From contig CAAFXD010000010.1 of the NCBI GenBank assembly GCA_900766945.1, positions 1 to 5,685 on the forward strand: a DNA stretch of 5,685 nt, in the 5' to 3' direction. Below, piece by piece: positions 1 to 5,303 of this stretch; position 1 is the stretch's first letter; every line of letters begins with the position of its first letter. The translations under genes were made by a program, and so were the position numbers. This DNA comes from Clostridia bacterium (GTDB lineage: Bacteria > Bacillota > Clostridia > Oscillospirales > Acutalibacteraceae). The notes under the pieces were generated by a model. That model made no database searches, was not told the origin of the DNA, and saw nothing but the letters and a program-made list of their open reading frames with translations.

Positions 1-2602
1 CCAACGCAGAACCCAATTCAACTGTTTCCAATTTGGTAAAACCATTAAAGGTGAATTCGGGAAGTACCTTTAAGCCATTTCCAAGCTCGACTTTTTGGAG
101 CGCAAAGCAGTTTTGGAACACAGAGGGCGTGATTTCTGTAACACCGTTACCGATTTTAATATGCGCCAACGCCGTACAATTTGCAAAAACATCTTCACCG
201 AGCGTTAACACGGAATCGGGAACGGTTATATCGGTAAGGCTTGCACAGCCGGCAAATGCCTGAGCATCAATATCTTGAATACCGAGTTGGAGTGTAAGTG
301 CTGACAGTCTGTCGCAATTTTGAAATGCAGAGTTACCCAATGTAATTACATTGCCTGGTATTGTTATCGCCGAAAGGCTTGTGCAACCGAAAAATGCCTG
401 TTTGCCGATAGATTGCACACGATTGGGAATGCTTACTGCGAGCAATCTTTCACACCCGGAAAAGGCTGCTGTTTCAATTTTCGTTATGGTATTGGGCAGT
501 TCTACCGTTGCTAACGAAGAACAACCGGAAAATGCATACTCCGGAACAACCGTAACGCCGCTGCCGACAGTTGCGGTTTGCAAGCCGGTGCAGTTTTGGA
601 ACGCGCGTTCACCGAGCTTGACCACGCTGTCCGGTATGGTGACAGCGGTTAACCCGGGCTTGTTGGCAAACGCGTCTTGAATAATTGTCACCGTTCCGTC
701 GCGCACGGTGCGTGCGCCGACAATATCGTCCTGTACGGCAATTAAATGGTTGCTGATATACAAAATACCATCGTTCCAATTCGCGGCAGTATTATAGTAT
801 TTTGTATTTTGGAATGCGTCGGTTGCGATGTTACGCAAATTGTCCGACGCGGTGATTTGTTTTAAGGAGGTGCACCCGTAAAATGTTTTCGGCCCGATGT
901 CGGTAACGCCCTCGGGAATGTTGATGCGTTCAATAAACGAACAACCGTAGAACGCTTCTTCGCCGATGTGGGTTACACTGTCGGAAATGGTGATACTGAC
1001 AAGATATGTGCAGTTGTAGAATGCGCCGCGTTCAATCGAGGTAATACCTTCTGTAAAGTTGACGATGGACAAATCCGTACAATTTCGGAAGGCATATTCC
1101 GGAATTGTTTTCATATTTGCCGAAAGCCCTATGCTGATTAACTTTGAACATTCTTCAAATGCGTTGTTCCCCAAAGCGGTAACCGTATTCGGCAGGGCAA
1201 GATACTCAATCATACGGCAACCGTAAAATGCGCTGTTGCCGATTGTTTTTAAGCCCTCGCTCAAATTTGCACTTGTCAAACTGCTGCAATTACGGAACGT
1301 ATCATTCCCGATAACGCCGATACCGCTGCCGAGTGTAAGATTGGTAAGACTCGTGCAATCTTGAAACGCACGGTCACCGATGGTTGTGATTCCTGCGGTT
1401 TCCGCACCGTTCCCAAGCGTGGCGTCGGTCATTGCCGTGCAATTATGGAATGCGTCCGCACCGATAGAAGTTGTGCTACCGGGGACAGTAATTGAGGGTA
1501 GCATTTGGCAATTATAAAATGCAGAGTCCCCGATAACGCCGATACCGTTACCGAGTGTAAGGTTGGTAAGATTTGTGCAATCCTGAAATGCGCGGTCGCC
1601 GATGGTGGTTGTGCTGCCGGGGACGGCAATGGAGGTCAGCATTTGGCAATTATAAAATGCGGAATTGCCGATTGTTTTTAAGCCCTCACTCAAACTAACA
1701 TTGGTTAATCCGCCCGCAGGCACTCTGACGGAGGTATACCATGTGCAGTCGCGGAACGCATCATTCCCGATAACGCCGATACCGCTGCCGAGTGTAAGAT
1801 TGGTAAGGTGTGTACAGCCTTGAAACGCACGGTCGCCGATGGTTGTGATTCCGGCGGTTTCCGCACCGTTCCCAAGCGTGGCGTCGGTCATTGCTGTGCA
1901 ATTACGGAATGCGTCCGCTCCGACAGAGGTAGTGCTACCGGGAACGGTAATCGATGTTAGGCTTTGGCAATAATAAAACGCGGAATTCCCAATAGAAAGC
2001 AACCCGTCGGGGAAGGTGATGCCGGAAAATGCGCGGCACATATAAAAAGCTTCATCGCCGATTTCTGTCAGTGTGCTCGGGAGCGTTACGGTCGGCAATT
2101 TTCGGCAAAAAGCAAAGGTGCGGTCACTTAATACTTTCAGCCCTGCCGGCAGAATTACATTTTCCAATAGAATACATTGTTCAAACACACCCGTGCCGAT
2201 AGATTTTACCGTATCCGGTAAGGTAACAGCGGTCAAATTCGGACAGTTATAAAACGCCTGATTGCCGATTTCCGTAATGGTATCCGGCACGATGACCTCG
2301 GTAATGGTTTTACAATCGTAAAAGGCCTTATTGCCGACTTTGACAACCGTATAGCCATCCAATTCATTCGGCACCGTCCGCACTTCCATCGGAAAGCTGT
2401 CATATTCCGTATATCTGCGGATTTCACAGGTCCTGTCTTCTTCCGAGAGTACGGAATAAATGAATTTGCCGGTCCATTCTCCGTCATTGACGGCAAACAC
2501 CGTCAAACCGCCGAGCGGCAAGGCGGAAAGTATTATCGCCAACGCCAGCAGAACAGAAAACAACCGTTTTGTCTTCATTGTTTTTTTCGTCGTTGTGTGC
2601 AT
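1..2602 (-). CDS. Exported BspA-type leucine-rich-repeat protein (LRR_5 repeats), partial, C-terminus outside window
   Basis: The minus-strand frame is open without a stop from 2602 to the left edge (867 codons plus one base), so the gene is truncated by the window. I chose ATG 2602 because GAGGGAG at 2617-2611 lies 8 bases upstream; ATG 2608 is too close to it and ATG 2578 has no ribosome site. Residues 1-37 form a signal peptide: a Lys/Arg-rich start, a hydrophobic core (about 14-36), and a likely cut after Val-Phe-Ala (35-37). A short non-repeat domain follows. From about residue 75 there are about 32 repeats, mostly 23 residues long, ending in the pattern [AVT]F-x-x-C; about 29 keep the Cys. 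Residues 599-642 break the repeats with a WNDGILYISNHLI-type island common in this family. Known relatives are surface or secreted adhesins and binding proteins; the ligand here cannot be told. No anchor is visible because the C-terminus is missing. Family call is firm, function open. Confidence 0.93.
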   Translation of the reverse strand, partial: MHTTTKKTMKTKRLFSVLLALAIILSALPLGGLTVFAVNDGEWTGKFIYSVLSEEDRTCEIRRYTEYDSFPMEVRTVPNELDGYTVVKVGNKAFYDCKTITEVIVPDTITEIGNQAFYNCPNLTAVTLPDTVKSIGTGVFEQCILLENVILPAGLKVLSDRTFAFCRKLPTVTLPSTLTEIGDEAFYMCRAFSGITFPDGLLSIGNSAFYYCQSLTSITVPGSTTSVGADAFRNCTAMTDATLGNGAETAGITTIGDRAFQGCTHLTNLTLGSGIGVIGNDAFRDCTWYTSVRVPAGGLTNVSLSEGLKTIGNSAFYNCQMLTSIAVPGSTTTIGDRAFQDCTNLTNLTLGNGIGVIGDSAFYNCQMLPSITVPGSTTSIGADAFHNCTAMTDATLGNGAETAGITTIGDRAFQDCTSLTNLTLGSGIGVIGNDTFRNCSSLTSANLSEGLKTIGNSAFYGCRMIEYLALPNTVTALGNNAFEECSKLISIGLSANMKTIPEYAFRNCTDLSIVNFTEGITSIERGAFYNCTYLVSITISDSVTHIGEEAFYGCSFIERINIPEGVTDIGPKTFYGCTSLKQITASDNLRNIATDAFQNTKYYNTAANWNDGILYISNHLIAVQDDIVGARTVRDGTVTIIQDAFANKPGLTAVTIPDSVVKLGERAFQNCTGLQTATVGSGVTVVPEYAFSGCSSLATVELPNTITKIETAAFSGCERLLAVSIPNRVQSIGKQAFFGCTSLSAITIPGNVITLGNSAFQNCDRLSALTLQLGIQDIDAQAFAGCASLTDITVPDSVLTLGEDVFANCTALAHIKIGNGVTEITPSVFQNCFALQKVELGNGLKVLPEFTFNGFTKLETVELGSAL
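1235..1525 (-). repeat. Internal duplicated block, copy 2 (modules a-b-c-d)
   Basis: This block covers residues 360-456. Over 1301-1480 compared with 1760-1939 I count about 15 differences in 180 bases by hand. The match includes an unbroken run of about 48 bases starting at 1301 and another of about 39 bases across module b. Near-identity at DNA level, including third codon positions, points to a recent duplication or to gene conversion, because the other repeats of the gene share only the protein consensus. Confidence 0.83.
1526..1663 (-). repeat. Internal duplicated block, shortened copy (modules a-c only)
   Basis: This block covers residues 314-359. It matches the flanking blocks but lacks 84 bases (28 codons) covering the whole b module, and it also lacks the d module. 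Module a runs directly into module c at a Thr-Thr-Thr-Ile-Gly-Asp junction. The junction falls where the full copies have two ACAAC-containing Thr codon runs, one on each side of module b, which fits a deletion by recombination between short direct repeats. Confidence 0.8.
1664..1984 (-). repeat. Internal duplicated block, copy 1 (modules a-b-c-d), inside the LRR gene
   Basis: This block covers residues 207-313 of the repeat protein. Reading in the gene direction it holds four modules: a (SAFYYCQ..., VPGSTT), b (DAFRNCTAMTDATLG...), c (RAFQGCT...LTLGSGIGVIG) and d (DAFRDC...LSEGLKTIG). It is closely similar at DNA level to 1235-1525. For most of its length the two copies are offset by exactly 459 bases (153 codons). 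Module d carries 10 extra codons (WYTSVRVPAGG region) missing from the other copy. The differences preserve the reading frame. Confidence 0.85.
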
Positions 2603-2610
2603 ATGCATTT

Positions 2611-2617
2611 CTCCCTC
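2611..2617 (-). promoter_or_regulatory. Ribosome binding site of the LRR gene, deciding its start
   Basis: GAGGGAG on the minus strand lies 8 bases before ATG 2602. Two other in-frame ATGs exist: 2608 would have only 2 bases of spacing, and 2578 is preceded by an A-rich stretch with no ribosome site. This favours 2602 as the start and adds eight residues, with extra lysines, to the front of the signal peptide. Confidence 0.72.
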
Positions 2618-2619
2618 GA

Positions 2620-2648
2620 CTGAATTTCAGATAAAAATCCAAATTCAG
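2620..2648. repeat. Inverted repeat over the LRR gene's transcription start (possible operator or leader hairpin)
   Basis: CTGAATTT at 2620-2627 is perfectly inverted as AAATTCAG at 2641-2648, separated by 13 bases. The left arm is also the start of a shorter palindrome, CTGAATTTCAG, at 2620-2630. The right arm touches the -10 element and the dyad covers the expected start point near 2640. It could be a repressor operator or, if transcription starts upstream of the arm, a weak hairpin near the 5' end. The protein that would bind it is unknown. Confidence 0.5.
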
Positions 2649-2675
2649 TATACAATATTAAAACTTTTATGTCAA
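2647..2675 (-). promoter_or_regulatory. Sigma-A type promoter of the LRR gene
   Basis: On the minus strand there is a consensus -35 TTGACA (2675-2670), a 17-base spacer and a -10 TATACT (2652-2647). Transcription would start near 2640, leaving a leader of about 38 bases before ATG 2602. This is an unusually good match (six of six and five of six), so the gene is probably strongly transcribed unless repressed. Confidence 0.85.
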
Positions 2676-2690
2676 GAAAAATAAAAGGTA

Positions 2691-2700
2691 TAAAATTTTA
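2691..2700. repeat. AT-only palindrome between the two divergent promoters
   Basis: TAAAATTTTA is a perfect 10-base palindrome. It lies between the -35 of the leftward promoter (2670-2675) and the -35 of the rightward promoter (2697-2702), overlapping the latter. It could be an operator shared by both promoters. An AT-only palindrome in AT-rich DNA may also be chance. Confidence 0.3.
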
Positions 2701-2726
2701 CTTATCGACTGTGTAAAAGATATAAT
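2697..2726 (+). promoter_or_regulatory. Promoter of the XRE-family regulator gene
   Basis: A perfect -10 TATAAT lies at 2721-2726, with a moderate -35 TTTACT at 2697-2702 (four of six) and an 18-base spacer. The predicted start near 2733 leaves a leader of only about 15 bases, just enough to hold the ribosome site. Confidence 0.65.
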
Positions 2727-2734
2727 ATTGTTAA

Positions 2735-2740
2735 AGAAGG
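2735..2740 (+). promoter_or_regulatory. Ribosome binding site of the XRE gene, deciding its start
   Basis: AGAAGG lies 7 bases before ATG 2748. A GTG in the same frame at 2742 would leave only one base of spacing, so ATG 2748 is preferred. Confidence 0.7.
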
Positions 2741-2747
2741 TGTGTGT

Positions 2748-3086
2748 ATGTATTCGGACTACGAGAAGTTTTTCGCCTGCCGATTGGCAAAGCTTCGCGC
2801 GCAAAAGGGCATTTCGGCGCGCTCTATGAGTTTGTCTTTGGGGCAGAATGAGAATTACATCAACCAAATCGAAAACCAAAAGACCTATCCGTCCATGCAA
2901 AGTTTTTTCTATATTTGCGATTTTTTGTCGGTGACGCCCGAAGAATTTTTCACAGACAGCAACCAAAGTCCGGATGCATTGCGCGCACTGCTTGCGGATT
3001 TACAGCAGTTAAATGATGAAGAATGGTTTTATATATACGGTATTGTGAAAGCGCTTGCCCAAAAGCACAGAGCCGAGGAAAAATAG
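2748..3086 (+). CDS. XRE-family helix-turn-helix DNA-binding protein
   Basis: This is a 112-residue cytoplasmic protein with an N-terminal HTH_3 (Cro/C1-type) domain at about residues 8-68. Helix 1 covers the FFACRLAKLRAQKG stretch, helix 2 lies near Ser23-Leu31, and the recognition helix is near Glu35-Glu42. The NYINQIEN...YPSM and ITP/VTP-E-E-FF endings are typical of small Clostridia XRE proteins. The remaining 45 residues (LLADLQQLNDEEWFYIYGIVKAL) look like one or two helices, possibly for dimerisation; no ligand domain is visible. Its promoter is back to back with that of the LRR gene, and a terminator follows its stop codon, so it is probably a single-gene unit. Control of itself or of the LRR gene is an inference from arrangement only; other genome targets are possible. 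Confidence 0.9.
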   Translation: MYSDYEKFFACRLAKLRAQKGISARSMSLSLGQNENYINQIENQKTYPSMQSFFYICDFLSVTPEEFFTDSNQSPDALRALLADLQQLNDEEWFYIYGIVKALAQKHRAEEK

Positions 3087-3121
3087 CCGTGCAGAAATGT
3101 TTCTGCGCGGCTTACTTTTTA
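3086..3121 (+). terminator. Rho-independent terminator after the XRE gene
   Basis: The last base of the XRE stop codon begins a 12-base arm (3086-3097) that pairs with 3100-3111 with only one G-T wobble. In practice this gives an 11-pair stem with a 4-base ATGT loop. The tail TTACTTTTTA (3112-3121) is T-rich but interrupted, so termination may be partial. Confidence 0.78.
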
Positions 3122-3141
3122 CGAAATCGAATAAAAAGTAA
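3112..3141. repeat. AT-rich inverted repeat following the terminator
   Basis: TTACTTTTTA (3112-3121) is perfectly inverted as TAAAAAGTAA (3132-3141), with a 10-base spacer, cgaaatcgaa. The left arm is the T-tail of the preceding terminator, so in read-through RNA the tail could pair downstream. It may also act as a protein-binding dyad. Function is not established. Confidence 0.4.
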
Positions 3142-3148
3142 AAAAATA

Positions 3149-3178
3149 CTGTAAAACCGACTGCTTTTGTGCTATGAT
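3149..3178 (+). promoter_or_regulatory. Likely extended -10 promoter of the aro operon
   Basis: TATGAT (3173-3178) is preceded by TG at 3170-3171, one base before the hexamer, giving an extended -10. The -35 is weak (CTGTAA at 3149-3154, three of six, with an 18-base spacer), as is common with extended -10 promoters. Transcription would start near 3185, giving a leader of about 34 bases before the aroE-aroK start. Confidence 0.55.
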
Positions 3179-3205
3179 AAATGCACAAAAGCAGTTTTCG
3201 GTTTT
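3153..3205. repeat. Long inverted repeat centred on the aro promoter -10
   Basis: An inner perfect 12-base dyad (3161-3172 with 3183-3194) is extended by an outer perfect 8-base dyad (3153-3160 with 3198-3205). Three extra T bases (3195-3197) lie on the right side. The 10-base centre (3173-3182) contains the -10 hexamer, and the dyad ends just before the ribosome site GGGAG (3206-3210). It may be an operator. If read through from upstream, it would be a strong hairpin next to the ribosome site, or with the following TTTTCGGTTTT a second terminator. Confidence 0.6.
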
Positions 3206-3218
3206 GGGAGTATAGAAA

Positions 3219-4439
3219 ATGTACGGTTTATTAGGCGAAAAATTGGGGCACAGCTTTTCCCCGCAAATTCACGCACTCTTGGGCGATTACGAATACAAAT
3301 TGTTTGAGGTTGCGCCCGAAAATTTGGGCGATTTTCTGCGCTCGGGCACATTCAAGGGCTTGAATGTCACCATACCTTACAAAAAAGCGGTGATGCCCTA
3401 TCTTGCGGAAATTTCCGAGAACGCCAAGGCGATAGGCTCGGTCAACACGATTACCGTTTTGCCGAACGGCACTTTGCGCGGGGATAACACCGACTATGAC
3501 GGATTTTTATATCTTGTGCGGCGAAGCGGCGTTTCGGTCGCCGGCAAAAAAGCGTTGGTTTTGGGCACGGGCGGGGCGTCGCTCCCCGTGAAAAAGGTGC
3601 TCTCCGACCTCGGCACGCGTGAAATTGTTTCGATTTCGCGGACGGGCGAGAACAACTATCAAAATTTGGACAAGCATTTTGACGCGGATTTGATTGTCAA
3701 CACCACGCCTGTGGGTATGTACCCGAACAATTTGCAGTCGCCGCTTTCGTTAGACGGCTTTGCGCATTTGTCGGGTGTGCTGGACATTGTTTACAATCCG
3801 CAAAAAACAAAACTGATTTTGGACGCCGAACAGCGCGGCATTCCCGCCTTTTCGGGGCTGACGATGCTTGTGGCGCAGGCGAAACGCGCGGCAGAACTGT
3901 TTTTGCAAACGAAAATCGACGACCGCAAAAATGACGAGATTTACGAAACCCTGTCGCGGCAAATGAAAAATATCGTGCTGGTCGGTATGCCCGGCTGTGG
4001 GAAATCGACCGTCGGCAAAGCGCTCGCAAAATGCCTTTCGCGCCCGTTTTTTGATGCGGACGAAGAAATTGTGCGCCGCGCGGGCAAGCCCATTCCCGAC
4101 ATCTTTCAAGCAGAGGGCGAAGCGGGCTTTCGGAAAATCGAAACCGAGGTACTTTTCGATTTATGTCGGCAAAGCGGCGCGGTCATTGCCACGGGCGGCG
4201 GCGCGGTGACTGTTCCGAAAAATCACGATATTCTGCGCCAAAACAGCTTGGTGGTTTTCATCAATCGCGATATTGCGGTGTTGCCCACGGTCGGCAGACC
4301 GCTTTCAGAGCAAAATGATTTACACGAAATGTTCCGTCATCGTTTGCCATTGTACCGCGCGGTGTGCGATTACGAGGTGGACGGCAACGGCAAAATTCAA
4401 ACGGTCACTGACCGTGTTGCGGAGGTATATGCAAAATGA
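3219..4439 (+). CDS. aroEK: Bifunctional shikimate dehydrogenase / shikimate kinase (AroE-AroK fusion)
   Basis: This 406-residue cytoplasmic enzyme joins two consecutive steps of aromatic amino acid and chorismate synthesis. Residues 1 to about 232 are shikimate dehydrogenase (3-dehydroshikimate to shikimate with NADPH): LGHSFSPQIH (9-18), LNVTIPYKK (48-56, catalytic Lys55), GSVNT (73-77), DNTD (89-92, catalytic Asp92), the nucleotide loop GTGGAS (116-121), SRT (140-142), NTTPVGM (161-167) and SGLTMLVAQA (212-221). After a short charged linker, residues 249-406 are shikimate kinase (phosphorylation of shikimate with ATP): Walker A GMPGCGKS (256-263), Asp279/Asp281, FRKIE (304-308), GGG (326-328), GRPL (359-362) and HRLPLY (374-379). 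Both domains appear complete, though the AroE part is somewhat shorter than the usual 270-290 residues. Start ATG follows GGGAG (3206-3210) by 8 bases. The stop overlaps the aroQ start by 4 bases. No ribosome site precedes Met249, so a separate kinase product is unlikely. Confidence 0.95.
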   Translation: MYGLLGEKLGHSFSPQIHALLGDYEYKLFEVAPENLGDFLRSGTFKGLNVTIPYKKAVMPYLAEISENAKAIGSVNTITVLPNGTLRGDNTDYDGFLYLVRRSGVSVAGKKALVLGTGGASLPVKKVLSDLGTREIVSISRTGENNYQNLDKHFDADLIVNTTPVGMYPNNLQSPLSLDGFAHLSGVLDIVYNPQKTKLILDAEQRGIPAFSGLTMLVAQAKRAAELFLQTKIDDRKNDEIYETLSRQMKNIVLVGMPGCGKSTVGKALAKCLSRPFFDADEEIVRRAGKPIPDIFQAEGEAGFRKIETEVLFDLCRQSGAVIATGGGAVTVPKNHDILRQNSLVVFINRDIAVLPTVGRPLSEQNDLHEMFRHRLPLYRAVCDYEVDGNGKIQTVTDRVAEVYAK

Positions 4440-4864
4440 AAAATATTTTGGTCGTGAACGGGCCCAATCTCAATATGCTCGGCGTGCGTGAGCCCGATAT
4501 TTACGGCAAAGAAACCTACGAGGTTTTGGTGGCGCTGATTGAAGAATGGGCGGCGGAATTGGATTGCCGGGTCGAGTGCTTTCAGTCCAACCACGAGGGC
4601 GAAATCGTGGACGAAATTCAGGGCGCCCTCGGGCAGTTTGACGGGATTGTCATCAACCCCGCGGCGTATACCCACACGAGCGTTGCCATTTTGGACGCGT
4701 TGAAAGCGGTGGGCTTGCCGGCGGTCGAGGTGCATATTTCCGATGTGAACACGCGCGAGGCATTCCGCCAAATCTCCTATGCGGGGCTTGCGTGTGAAGC
4801 GCATTACATCGGCTTAGGCTTTGAGGGCTACAAAAAGGCGCTCGAATATTTGGCGTCGTTATAA
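4436..4864 (+). CDS. aroQ: Type II 3-dehydroquinate dehydratase
   Basis: This is a 142-residue cytoplasmic enzyme, a dodecamer in known members, that converts 3-dehydroquinate to 3-dehydroshikimate, the substrate of the AroE domain encoded just upstream. The family landmarks are all present: NGPNLNMLGVREPDIYG (8-24) with catalytic Tyr23 and Arg18, SNHEGEIVD (51-59), INPAAYTHTSVAI (73-85) with Asn74 and His80, and VHISDVNTREAFR (99-111) with catalytic His100, Ser102 and Arg111. The length is usual for the family. Asp103 replaces the more common Asn of HxSN, a mild variation. The ATG overlaps the aroEK stop (ATGA), and GGAGG at 4421-4425, inside the upstream gene, lies 10 bases ahead, so the two are co-transcribed and probably translationally coupled. 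Together the two genes supply pathway steps three to five. Confidence 0.96.
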   Translation: MKNILVVNGPNLNMLGVREPDIYGKETYEVLVALIEEWAAELDCRVECFQSNHEGEIVDEIQGALGQFDGIVINPAAYTHTSVAILDALKAVGLPAVEVHISDVNTREAFRQISYAGLACEAHYIGLGFEGYKKALEYLASL

Positions 4865-4867
4865 CGG

Positions 4868-4896
4868 TTGCAGTTTTGCAAAGGATTTAGTATAAT
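4868..4896 (+). promoter_or_regulatory. Possible promoter of the zapA unit
   Basis: A perfect -10 TATAAT lies at 4891-4896, with a weak -35 TTGCAG at 4868-4873 (three of six) and a 17-base spacer. Transcription would start near 4903. I see no terminator between aroQ and this site, so read-through from the aro operon could also feed zapA. A small dyad, TTGCA/TGCAA (4868-4881), overlaps the -35. Confidence 0.55.
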
Positions 4897-4937
4897 AAAG
4901 AAAAACAACGCAAATCTTCTCGGAGAGGAGTCTGAAT

Positions 4938-5303
4938 ATGGAAAAGAATAAGGTCAGAGTCAACATTGCGGGGGTTACCTATTCGCTGATTACCGACGAA
5001 ACGGCGGAGTACACCGCAGAGCTTGCGGCGGAAATCGATGCCAAAATGAAAGAAATGCAGGGGGCAAATCCCTTTATGTCTACCAATCAGGCGGCGGTGT
5101 TGATTGCCATTGAATTTGCCGACAAAGCGAAAAAAGCCGAGCAGGCGGCGGACGGCTACCGTGAGCAGATTAAGGATTATTTAAAGGATGCGTCCGAAGC
5201 GCAGACGGAGCGCGATTTTTACAAGCGCGAGCTTGACCGTATGCGCACCGAGGCAAAGGCCAAGGCAAATCAAATCAACCTGTTTGCCCAAGATGAAGAA
5301 TAA
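4938..5303 (+). CDS. zapA: Cell division protein ZapA
   Basis: This 121-residue cytoplasmic protein is expected to bind FtsZ and promote bundling of its filaments at the division ring. The N-terminal ZapA domain shows VRVNIAGVTYSLITDETAEY (6-25), the strand-turn-strand plus helix start typical of the family. It is followed by the helix TNQAAVLIAIEFADKAKKAEQ (49-69) and a long charged coiled coil (about 60-110) rich in Lys, Glu and Ala, which mediates dimer and tetramer formation in known members. It is slightly longer than the E. coli protein (109 residues), with an extra tail ending INLFAQDEE. ATG is preceded by AGGAG (4926-4930) with 7-base spacing. The 3' end overlaps the U32 gene by 11 bases. 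The family is divergent at sequence level, but pattern, length and context agree. Confidence 0.88.
   Translation: MEKNKVRVNIAGVTYSLITDETAEYTAELAAEIDAKMKEMQGANPFMSTNQAAVLIAIEFADKAKKAEQAADGYREQIKDYLKDASEAQTERDFYKRELDRMRTEAKAKANQINLFAQDEE

Noticed and set aside
33..680. Short rightward reading frames at 33-263, 320-514 and 351-680
   Set aside because: They lie opposite the large leftward LRR gene, have no ribosome sites or recognisable domains, and owe their length to the repetitive codons of the other strand.
1..2330. Regular spacing of similar short sequences, which at first sight resembles a CRISPR or minisatellite array
   Set aside because: The period is about 69 bases (23 codons) and the conserved bases follow the LRR protein consensus in one open frame. 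There are no invariant repeats alternating with unique spacers.
1429..2496. Leftward frames at 1429-1629 and 2233-2496
   Set aside because: They are out-of-frame shadows on the same strand as the LRR gene, lacking any domain or ribosome site.
2667..2966. Leftward 99-residue frame covering the divergent control region
   Set aside because: It runs opposite the XRE gene and through both promoters. Its composition is not protein-like and no start signal is visible.
3121..3218. T-box or other amino-acid riboswitch upstream of the aro genes
   Set aside because: The spacer is too short, the likely start leaves only about 34 bases of leader, and no T-box or specifier-like elements are visible.
3697..4209. 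Frames at 3697-4029, 3750-4109 (minus) and 3997-4209 (plus) inside aroEK
   Set aside because: They are shadows of the well-supported AroE-AroK fusion, rich in Arg and Ala because of the GC-rich codons of the real frame.
3963..4439. Independent translation of the kinase domain from Met249
   Set aside because: No ribosome binding site precedes this ATG, and the domains are joined in one uninterrupted frame.
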